Positions 1 to 5,305 of a stretch of DNA of 12,947 nucleotides are shown here, in pieces. The translations under genes and the position numbers were made by a program. Each line of letters starts with the position of its first letter. Positions within the stretch are counted from its first letter, which is position 1. The stretch is from Candidatus Woesearchaeota archaeon (GTDB lineage Archaea; Nanobdellota; Nanobdellia; Woesearchaeales; ARS49), in contig JAHWHT010000019.1 of the NCBI GenBank assembly GCA_019323135.1, forward strand, positions 1 to 12,947, given 5' to 3'. Under the pieces are notes generated by a model. The model ran no database searches and had not been told where the DNA came from. It saw only the letters and a list, made by a program, of their open reading frames with translations.

Positions 1-36
1 GAAAAAAACTTTGAAAATTTCTTTATTTTTATTCAC
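1..36 (-). CDS. Possible 5' end of a leftward gene (partial)
   Basis: On the minus strand a GTG at 36-34 opens a frame that stays open to the window edge (12 codons, reading MNKNKEIFKVFF). A purine-rich GGGGTGG at 48-42 lies 5 nt before it and could be a Shine-Dalgarno site, and a TATA-type promoter on the same strand lies at 91-105. That combination is suggestive, but 12 codons are too few to identify a protein or prove that it is coding. The frame could equally be chance, with the leftward promoters serving something outside the window. Confidence 0.2.
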   Translation of the reverse strand, partial: MNKNKEIFKVFF

Positions 37-90
37 ACAATCCACCCCGATAAATGATTATATATGCTATAACGGATATATTATAGGATA

Positions 91-105
91 TATTTAAACC
101 TTTCG
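91..105 (-). promoter_or_regulatory. Leftward BRE/TATA-type promoter, copy 1
   Basis: On the minus strand this reads CGAAAGGTTTAAATA, a purine-rich BRE-like stretch followed by TTTAAATA. It matches the promoter block of the Zn-finger/trm1 operon at 2213-2226 in the same relative order. Predicted transcription start is near position 69, leaving a leader of about 33 nt to the possible GTG start at 36. Inferred from sequence only. Confidence 0.4.
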
Positions 106-164
106 GTTGACCATTTTAACCAAAAAGCTAGACCTCTTTATTGTAATAGAGTAATGGCAGATTC

Positions 165-179
165 TATTTAAACCTTTCG
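165..179 (-). promoter_or_regulatory. Leftward BRE/TATA-type promoter, copy 2
   Basis: An exact 15-nt copy of the block at 91-105, 74 nt upstream of it on the minus strand. Predicted start is near 140. It may be a tandem second promoter for the same leftward unit or may drive a short untranslated RNA. I see no tRNA or other recognisable RNA in 1-257; the remainder is AT-rich and includes a GGATATATT direct repeat at 74-82 and 86-94. Confidence 0.35.
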
Positions 180-229
180 AAAATCGGTTTTTTTAGTCGG
201 AAAAGCGCCAGAATTCGAAGCACAAAACA

Positions 230-235
230 TTTAAA
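230..235 (+). promoter_or_regulatory. TATA box of the helicase gene
   Basis: TTTAAA centred about 25 nt before the ATG at 258, the distance expected for a leaderless archaeal transcript. No Shine-Dalgarno sequence precedes the ATG, which agrees with leaderless initiation. Confidence 0.5.
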
Positions 236-257
236 GAGACCGTATTTCAACAAACAG

Positions 258-2096
258 ATGAACCTCAAAGACATCTATTTTCCGCATGATAAAATCAGAC
301 CGATTCAAGATAAATTAATAGAACAAGTTATTGAGGTCATTAAAAAAAAGAAAAATTTGGTTGTGCATGCCCCAACAGGCCTGGGAAAAACCGCAGCAGC
401 AGTTGCTCCTGCTTTAGCGCACGCAATGCAAAAAGACTTGACTGTTTTTTTTCTTACATCAAGACACACTCAGCACAAAATTGTTATTGATACACTAAAA
501 AAGATTAAAAAAAAGTACGCGCTTAAATTTGTTGCTTCATCTATTATCGGAAAAAAATGGATGTGCTTGATACCAAATACTGCATCAATGCGCTCCTCTG
601 ATTTTTCAGAGTTCTGTAAACTTATGCGTAAAGAAGAAAAGTGTGAATTTTATCTTAACTCTCGCCCAACTCACATCAGATTCAAAAAAGCATTGGAAGA
701 GATTGAAGCAATCTCCCCTATTCCAACCGAACAAGTCATAGAGATTTGCGATAATTCAAAAGTTTGCCCGTATGAAATGTCAATAAAGCTTGCATCAAAA
801 TCTAAAGTTATTGTGTGCGATTATAACATTCTCTTCAATCCGCGCATAAGAGATAATTTGTTTTCAAAAACAGGGAAAAATCTCGCAAGCTCGATAATAA
901 TCATTGACGAAGGCCATAATCTTCCTGCAAGAATAAGTGAATTGCTAACTAACAGGCTCTCCACCAGAATTGTCAAGAGCGCAATCAAGGAAGCTAAAAA
1001 ATACGGTTTTGATGATTATGTAATGCCTTTATACGAACTAGAATCTGTTCTTACACGATTTGCAAAAGATTTGAATAACAGCGATGCACAACTTGTTACA
1101 AAAGAAAAATTCATGGCAGAAGTCAACAAAATTAAAAATTATGCAGAACTCATAGAAGATTTCACAGTTGCAGGCGATGCAGTTCTTGAAGAGCAGAAAA
1201 GAAGCGCTCTGAGCTCAATTGCATTCTTCTTAGACATCTGGCCTCAAGGCGATTCTGGTTTTTGCAGAAGCATCTCTAAACAGGATAACAACATCCTTCT
1301 GAATAGTCGATGTCTTGATCCCTCTATCGCAACAAAAGAAGTCGTTGATGAAGCATTTTCAACTATTCTGATGTCTGGCACACTATCCCCTCCAGAAATG
1401 TATGCAGATTTGCTTGGCTTTCCAAAAGATTCCATCAAAACAGAATTTCCATCCCCTTTTCCAGAAGAAAACCGGCTCACTATGATTATCCCCAAGACTA
1501 CAACTAAATTTACACAGAGAAGCGAGACTCAATTCAACGAAATCAGCAGGATATGCAGTAAAGTTGCAAACTCTATCCCTGGCAATTCTGCAATGTATTT
1601 CCCAAGTTATTATTTGCGTGACGAGATTGCTAAATATTTTGAGCCAATCTGTGAAAAAACTATTTTTTATGAACAGCCTAAGATGACTAAAGAAGAAAAA
1701 CAAGGTCTTTTAGAGAGGTTTAAACAGCATAAAACTGCAGTTCTATTAGGCGTTGCAGCAGGTTCTTTTGGTGAGGGAATTGACTTGCCAGGCGTTCTTA
1801 AATGTGTTGTTGTTGTGGGTCTTCCGCTAGACCGTCCAGATTTAGAAACTAAAGAATTGATAAAATATTATGATTTGCAGTATGGTAAAGGCTGGGATTA
1901 TGGTTATGTCATGCCTGCTCTCACAAGAACAATGCAGAATGCAGGAAGATGCATCAGAAGTGGTACAGACCGCGGAGTAATCATTTTTCTTGATCAAAGA
2001 TACACCTGGCCAAATTACTTTAAATGCTTCCCATTTGATTGGAAATTAAAAATCACTCTGGATTATATAAATAAAATTAACGACTTCTTCAAATAA
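258..2096 (+). CDS. xpd: XPD/Rad3-family ATP-dependent DNA helicase
   Basis: A superfamily 2 helicase expected to unwind DNA 5'->3' in repair. In order: a Q-motif-like RPIQ (14-17), Walker A APTGLGKTA (38-46), an Fe-S insertion with cysteines C103, C120, C129 and C170, the Walker B variant DEGH (217-220, usually DEAH), motif III SGTLSPPE (373-380), motif V GSFGEGIDLPG (502-512) and motif VI QNAGRCIRSGTDRG (560-573). The 612-residue length and the four-cysteine spacing fit archaeal XPD and its FANCJ/RTEL relatives; a DinG-type assignment is possible but less likely. The start is supported by a TATA box 25 nt upstream. The gene stands alone: the next feature, 11 nt after its stop, is the inverted-repeat element. 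The family call is firm; the cellular role is inferred from the family. Confidence 0.9.
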   Translation: MNLKDIYFPHDKIRPIQDKLIEQVIEVIKKKKNLVVHAPTGLGKTAAAVAPALAHAMQKDLTVFFLTSRHTQHKIVIDTLKKIKKKYALKFVASSIIGKKWMCLIPNTASMRSSDFSEFCKLMRKEEKCEFYLNSRPTHIRFKKALEEIEAISPIPTEQVIEICDNSKVCPYEMSIKLASKSKVIVCDYNILFNPRIRDNLFSKTGKNLASSIIIIDEGHNLPARISELLTNRLSTRIVKSAIKEAKKYGFDDYVMPLYELESVLTRFAKDLNNSDAQLVTKEKFMAEVNKIKNYAELIEDFTVAGDAVLEEQKRSALSSIAFFLDIWPQGDSGFCRSISKQDNNILLNSRCLDPSIATKEVVDEAFSTILMSGTLSPPEMYADLLGFPKDSIKTEFPSPFPEENRLTMIIPKTTTKFTQRSETQFNEISRICSKVANSIPGNSAMYFPSYYLRDEIAKYFEPICEKTIFYEQPKMTKEEKQGLLERFKQHKTAVLLGVAAGSFGEGIDLPGVLKCVVVVGLPLDRPDLETKELIKYYDLQYGKGWDYGYVMPALTRTMQNAGRCIRSGTDRGVIIFLDQRYTWPNYFKCFPFDWKLKITLDYINKINDFFK

Positions 2097-2106
2097 AATC
2101 ATAAGC

Positions 2107-2206
2107 GCATAGCACCTAGCGAAGTTCTCTAATATATCCTCTATTTAAAATAAATCTGGGTTTAATTAACAACAGAAGCCAAACGAAGCGTGCTATGCAC
2201 ATACAT
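2107..2206. repeat. Inverted-repeat-bounded intergenic element, copy 1
   Basis: The ends form a perfect 9-bp inverted repeat, GCATAGCAC (2107-2115) against GTGCTATGC (2190-2198). The left 22 nt (2108-2129) are identical to the copy at 12108-12129. The right 36 nt (2171-2206) match 12170-12205 with one difference. The ~41-nt middle is AT-rich and clearly more diverged. The right stem edge is 52 nt before the ATG at 2250, the same distance as in the other copy. There is no open reading frame. It could be a structured RNA (either strand), a large operator or upstream element, or a miniature mobile element. The sequence shows the repeat and the spacing; its function is unknown. Confidence 0.85.
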
Positions 2207-2212
2207 GAAATC

Positions 2213-2226
2213 AAAAGGTTTAAATA
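2213..2226 (+). promoter_or_regulatory. BRE/TATA promoter of the Zn-finger/trm1 operon
   Basis: AAAAGG followed by TTTAAATA, with the TATA centre about 27 nt before the ATG at 2250. This implies a leaderless message. Because TTTAAA is palindromic it could also fire leftward, with a predicted start near 2198, the right edge of the repeat element. Confidence 0.5.
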
Positions 2227-2249
2227 GAAAATAACGAAATTTAAAATCC

Positions 2250-2633
2250 ATGACAGAAGAAAAAGATAAAGGCACAATATTTGACGAACCAAAAGAAGAT
2301 CCTAAAGAAGTGGGAGTTAAAGATGGCTTCCTGCCTCCTGAAGAGCATGAAGAAAGTTCAGAAAAATTTAAAGAAGAAATGGACTCAAATGAAAGAGACG
2401 AAGATGTCTACACAGAAGAAGGTCGAGAAGAATTATTAAAAGACGACGAAGTCTCTAATGTAGAACAGGCTTGGACAGAAGGTGCTGAAGGCAAGGGTCA
2501 CAAAGGCGTCTGCGCGCATTGCGGAAAACCATTAAGTCAAAAAGACGATGAAGTAAACGAGCGAGAGATTGACGGCGAATTGGTTTGGTTCTGTTGCGAA
2601 GAATGTGCAAAAAAAGGTCCAAAAAAGGAATAA
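2250..2633 (+). CDS. Acidic protein with C-terminal zinc-finger (TRASH/YHS-like)
   Basis: 127 residues. Residues 1-80 are strongly acidic and probably disordered (many E, D and K, few hydrophobics). The C-terminal 40 residues hold a likely zinc site: CAHC (88-91), then about 23 residues on, WFCCEEC (113-119), offering C88, C91, C115 or C116, and C119. That pattern, with an aromatic just before the second cysteine pair, resembles TRASH/YHS-like treble-clef knuckles, which act in metal sensing or protein contacts. The stop is followed after 1 nt by the trm1 ATG, so the two genes are almost surely co-transcribed and perhaps translationally coupled. The start is supported by the promoter 27 nt upstream. 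I do not recognise a named family for the full-length protein. Confidence 0.8.
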   Translation: MTEEKDKGTIFDEPKEDPKEVGVKDGFLPPEEHEESSEKFKEEMDSNERDEDVYTEEGREELLKDDEVSNVEQAWTEGAEGKGHKGVCAHCGKPLSQKDDEVNEREIDGELVWFCCEECAKKGPKKE

Positions 2634-2634
2634 G

Positions 2635-3737
2635 ATGTTAAAGAAACTTCAGGAAGGTTCTTGTTGTTTTTATGCTTCAGTTGGCAAGATTTCTAAAGAC
2701 TTGCCTGTTTTTTATAATCCTGAAATGAAACTTAATAGGGATATCTCTATTCTTTTGTTAAACAGCATACCAGATAAAGACATGCGGATTCTTGATTTAT
2801 TAGCAGGCTCAGGCATAAGGTCTGTTCGCATTCTTAAGGAATTGCCTACAAAAAAAATAAAAGACATCACAATAAATGACAATAATAGCGCAGCAATTAA
2901 ACTAATAAAGAAAAATCTGTCTCTGAACAAATTAAAAGCAAAAGTTTTCAACAAAGATGCTAATGAATTGTTGATTCAAAGCGAGGGTTTTGATTATATT
3001 GATATTGATCCATTTGGCTCCCCGAATCATTTTTAGATAATGCAATTCGGCGTCTCTCAAGAAAAGGAATTCTGGCAGTCACTGCAACAGATACCTCTGC
3101 ACTCTCTGGAAGTTTTATCAATGCCTGCAAAAGAAAGTATTGGGCAACTCCATTAAGAAATTACATGATGCATGAGACAGGCATCCGAATTTTAATCAGA
3201 AAAGTTCAGCTTGTTGCAGCTCAGTATGATAAAGCACTAGTTCCTATTTTTTCTCACTCAACAAAGCACTACATGCGGGTTTATTTTAGGTGTGCTAAGT
3301 CCAAGACTGCAGTAGACTCTATATTAAGTAATCACAAATATCTTTTGTTCTGCAATAAGTGTCTAGACATCCAAATACATCCTCAAAATAAGAGTATTTG
3401 CTGTAAAAAAGATATGACTTGGGCAGGTCCTGTCTGGATTGGCCAATTATGGGACAGGAAATTGATTCTCTCAATGGTTAAAAAGCTAGATAAGGATAAT
3501 CCTGCTGTCTTGAATTTATTAAGCACAATCAATGCAGAAAGCAGCATACAAGTTCCTTATTTCTTTAGTGTTCCTGTAATTTGCAGGAATTTAAGAAAAA
3601 GCTGCCCTAAACAGGAGGATATTTTCAAAGGAGTTAGAAAAAAAGGCTCTAAAGCTGTCCAGACTCATTTTTCTTTAGATTGTATAAGAAGTAAAATTGA
3701 AATAAAAAAATTAAAAGAGATTATTAAATCTCTTTGA
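2635..3737 (+). CDS. trm1: tRNA (guanine-26 N2)-dimethyltransferase Trm1, interrupted by a -1 frameshift
   Basis: Trm1 uses SAM to make m2,2G26 in tRNA. The first segment (2635-3036, 133 aa) carries the Trm1 signature FYNPEMKLNRD (26-36), SAM motif I DLLAGSGIRS (54-63) and the catalytic DPFGSP (125-130). It then runs into TAG at 3034-3036, just after a run of five T (3030-3034). The -1 frame continues without interruption to 3737 with the rest of the protein, including the C-terminal cysteine cluster (CNKC, then CC) and the GPVWIGQLWD block typical of Trm1. With one extra T the product would be 367 aa, a normal archaeal Trm1 length. The zero-frame codon TTT at 3031-3033 can re-pair perfectly one base back, so slippage at the stop is conceivable. 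Sequencing error or recent inactivation are the alternatives. Its 3' end overlaps the convergent FKBP gene by 14 nt. Confidence 0.85.
3704..3710 (-). terminator. Oligo-T terminator after the FKBP gene
   Basis: A run of seven T on the minus strand, 14 nt beyond the FKBP stop codon and inside the 3' end of trm1. Archaeal terminators are often simple T runs, so this is a reasonable stop site for the leftward transcript. Confidence 0.35.
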
Positions 3738-4695
3738 CATCTTTCACAAGCTCTAGTACTTCAACTTCAATATTTGCTAGTTCTTGTGCTAGATAATTTG
3801 TTCTTCTGATGACAAAGTCCTTTTCGCTTACATCAAGAACCTCAAAATCAAATGTTTTACCTTGCTGTTTGCCAGTTGTAACTTTTTGCTTAAGCGCTTT
3901 CCCCTGCACAGGTGTGTGCGTAAAAAAGATGTTGCTTATAGTTACATTGGTCATTTCTGCAGTTCCATAAGGCGTATCAAAAACAAGTCCTATTTTTGGA
4001 TCTTGAACAAATTCTATTATTTTATCAGACAGTCTCAATACTTGGGATTTCCATTCTTGTCCCGGTACAAAGAAAGAATCTCCAGATCTCACCATTGCTT
4101 GAGTAACTACATATTTCTCTGTTACATTAATTATCTGTAACGGCCAAGGTTGTTCATCTACGTTTGAGATTATGTTATTGACTATTGCAGGTTCTTGGAA
4201 TTTTGATTCATATTCTGCAAGAGTATAAGACTTTATTCGCGGATACATTATTCTTCTTGGTTTCTTGTCTGTTATGTTTATCTTAAATGTAAGAACCGGT
4301 TCAATTGGCTTAATGATTATTGTTTTCTTTTCTCCTACTTTTAATCCCTCTATTGCTTGATCAAACGTAGGCAGCTTATTGCTTTGCCCTAGAATGAATT
4401 TGTATGGCCCTTTTTTATAGGTTGTAAGTCCTGCTTCTTTTGCTAAGACTTCATCATTAGTGTCAACAATTTTGCCGTTATCTAATTTTAATACATAATT
4501 AATTGTCACTAAATCTCCTAGCTCTGCCACATTCGTAGTATCGACAATTTCTGTTATGTTTGTTTCCTCTACAGGCTCAGTCGTATTATTTGTCGCGTAT
4601 GGAAACAGAATAACTGCAGCCAGTATTAATACAACCGCAACTGCGGCCCATTTTACATGGCTCTTTTTAATTTTAATTTGCTTCTTTTTTGCCAT
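3724..4695 (-). CDS. Membrane-anchored FKBP-type (SlyD-like) peptidyl-prolyl isomerase
   Basis: 323 residues. A lysine-rich start (1-15) and one hydrophobic helix (about 16-34) form a signal anchor, so the rest should face outside. The FKBP fold begins at GDLVTINYVL (60-69), continues through GQSNKLPTFDQAIEGLKVGEKK (given here by its ends, 103-124) and appears to close only near 290-320, where LAQELANIEVEVLEL resembles the final HPLAGKTL...FEVEVLEV strand of SlyD proteins. The intervening ~150 residues would be an enlarged insert-in-flap region, the substrate-binding chaperone part of this family. The role is folding or quality control of exported proteins (inference). It lies 33 nt after the EF-1 beta stop on the same strand and may share that transcript or use its own TATA-like site. 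It overlaps trm1 by 14 nt, tail to tail. Confidence 0.85.
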   Translation of the reverse strand: MAKKKQIKIKKSHVKWAAVAVVLILAAVILFPYATNNTTEPVEETNITEIVDTTNVAELGDLVTINYVLKLDNGKIVDTNDEVLAKEAGLTTYKKGPYKFILGQSNKLPTFDQAIEGLKVGEKKTIIIKPIEPVLTFKINITDKKPRRIMYPRIKSYTLAEYESKFQEPAIVNNIISNVDEQPWPLQIINVTEKYVVTQAMVRSGDSFFVPGQEWKSQVLRLSDKIIEFVQDPKIGLVFDTPYGTAEMTNVTISNIFFTHTPVQGKALKQKVTTGKQQGKTFDFEVLDVSEKDFVIRRTNYLAQELANIEVEVLELVKDVKEI

Positions 4696-4720
4696 TTTTC
4701 CTTACCCCACCATTTGATAT

Positions 4721-4730
4721 GATATAGTTT
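4721..4730 (-). promoter_or_regulatory. Possible TATA element of the FKBP gene
   Basis: On the minus strand AAACTATATC lies about 30 nt before the FKBP ATG (4695) and overlaps the EF-1 beta stop codon. It is weaker than the other promoters here, and read-through from the EF-1 beta operon is an alternative. Confidence 0.3.
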
Positions 4731-5004
4731 AACCTAATGCTCTAGAAACCATTGTGACTTGTGCAGATTTAACTTCCTTTAATTCCTCAATCTTTTCTGC
4801 AATTGGGTCTGGGCTTCCTCTTGATTCATCAACAGAAAAACTCAAAACAATTGCTTTTAGCCCAAATCCTACTGGTTCTTCATTTGTGGTTTGCACTTTG
4901 CCTTCAAATTCTGTGATGATTTTGCCTGCTTTTTCTTTTACAGATTCAAGATCAATACTTGGATCTTCTGGCATAATCTTTAGTGTTACTATTACAACTG
5001 CCAT
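4729..5004 (-). CDS. ef1b: Archaeal translation elongation factor 1 beta (aEF1B)
   Basis: The guanine-nucleotide exchange factor that reloads EF-1A with GTP during elongation. The ATG at 5004 gives 91 residues, the normal size for aEF1B. A longer in-frame start at 5082 would overlap the upstream gene and add 26 residues without similarity, so I reject it. Visible family features are the N-terminal strand MAVVIVTLKIMPEDP (1-15), the conserved EEPVGFGLKAI (42-52) and the C-terminal half ending SAQVTMVSRALG (80-91). The start codon lies 1 nt after the stop of the Zn-ribbon gene, an arrangement known from other archaea in which these two genes form an operon. Confidence 0.95.
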   Translation of the reverse strand: MAVVIVTLKIMPEDPSIDLESVKEKAGKIITEFEGKVQTTNEEPVGFGLKAIVLSFSVDESRGSPDPIAEKIEELKEVKSAQVTMVSRALG

Positions 5005-5005
5005 T

Positions 5006-5176
5006 TTAGTTAGGCCCCTCAAATCCGCATTCTGGGCATCTGTATTTTGCTGCAATCTCTCTGCAATGTTTGCATCTTGCAACTGTGCCTTTTTTGCATT
5101 TTGGACAAGTAAAAGTTACCGCCCCTTCAGATGATGCTATTCTTGTTTTACATGATGTACATTTTAATTCTTCCAT
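5006..5176 (-). CDS. Small Zn-ribbon protein (COG2888 / HVO_2753 type)
   Basis: 56 residues with four CxxC pairs at 6-9, 24-27, 35-38 and 47-50, and the family ending YRCPECGFEGPN. These are the marks of the short archaeal double-zinc proteins annotated as Zn-ribbon RNA-binding proteins with a role in translation. I chose the ATG at 5176, which has GGAG 7 nt upstream. A TTG at 5188 in the same frame would add four residues and is the alternative if the message is strictly leaderless, because the predicted start is near 5186. It is the first gene of the operon with EF-1 beta, which supports a translation role. The exact function remains inferred. Confidence 0.88.
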   Translation of the reverse strand: MEELKCTSCKTRIASSEGAVTFTCPKCKKGTVARCKHCREIAAKYRCPECGFEGPN

Positions 5177-5208
5177 GGTTATCTCCAAGGCAGAATATCT
5201 TAGGTTAA

Positions 5209-5223
5209 CTTAAAAACCTTGCG
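5209..5223 (-). promoter_or_regulatory. BRE/TATA promoter of the Zn-ribbon/EF-1 beta operon
   Basis: On the minus strand this reads CGCAAGGTTTTTAAG. The first 14 bases are identical to the promoter of the membrane regulator at 10831-10844. The TATA centre is about 26 nt before a start near 5186. The site lies inside an inverted repeat (5209-5218 against 5223-5233). Confidence 0.5.
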
Positions 5224-5275
5224 GTTTTTTAAGGGGGAAAACTGATGATACACTATTGAAGAGGAATAACAAAAG

Positions 5276-5286
5276 TATATAAATAG
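5276..5286 (+). promoter_or_regulatory. TATA box of the coiled-coil gene
   Basis: TATATAAATAG centred about 26 nt before the ATG at 5306, a textbook archaeal TATA box at leaderless distance. Confidence 0.6.
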
Positions 5287-5305
5287 AACTTATAAGTACT
5301 GTAAT

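Noticed and set aside
1..257. A tRNA or other structured RNA in the leading intergenic region.
   Set aside because: No cloverleaf or stable GC-rich stems are visible; a weak CTCT/AGAG hairpin near 134-151 is not convincing.
1244..1703. Long antisense frames within the helicase, and similar ones within EF-1 beta, the coiled-coil gene, rtcA and the secreted protein gene.
   Set aside because: They are shadows of clearly coding frames, with composition unlike real proteins and no promoter or ribosome site.
2107..2201. The repeat element as an H/ACA guide RNA, because an ACA follows the 9-bp stem at 2199-2201 (and 12198-12200).
   Set aside because: I find no convincing upper stem, kink-turn or guide pocket, and conserved outer arms in two copies do not fit guides for different targets. 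Kept only as an outside possibility.
2097..2206. The repeat element as a transcription terminator of the helicase gene.
   Set aside because: The second copy lies upstream of both of its neighbours, and neither copy has a strong U-tract.
5006..5082. A longer EF-1 beta starting at 5082 with 26 extra residues.
   Set aside because: The extension overlaps the Zn-ribbon gene, and the 91-residue form from 5004 is the normal family length.
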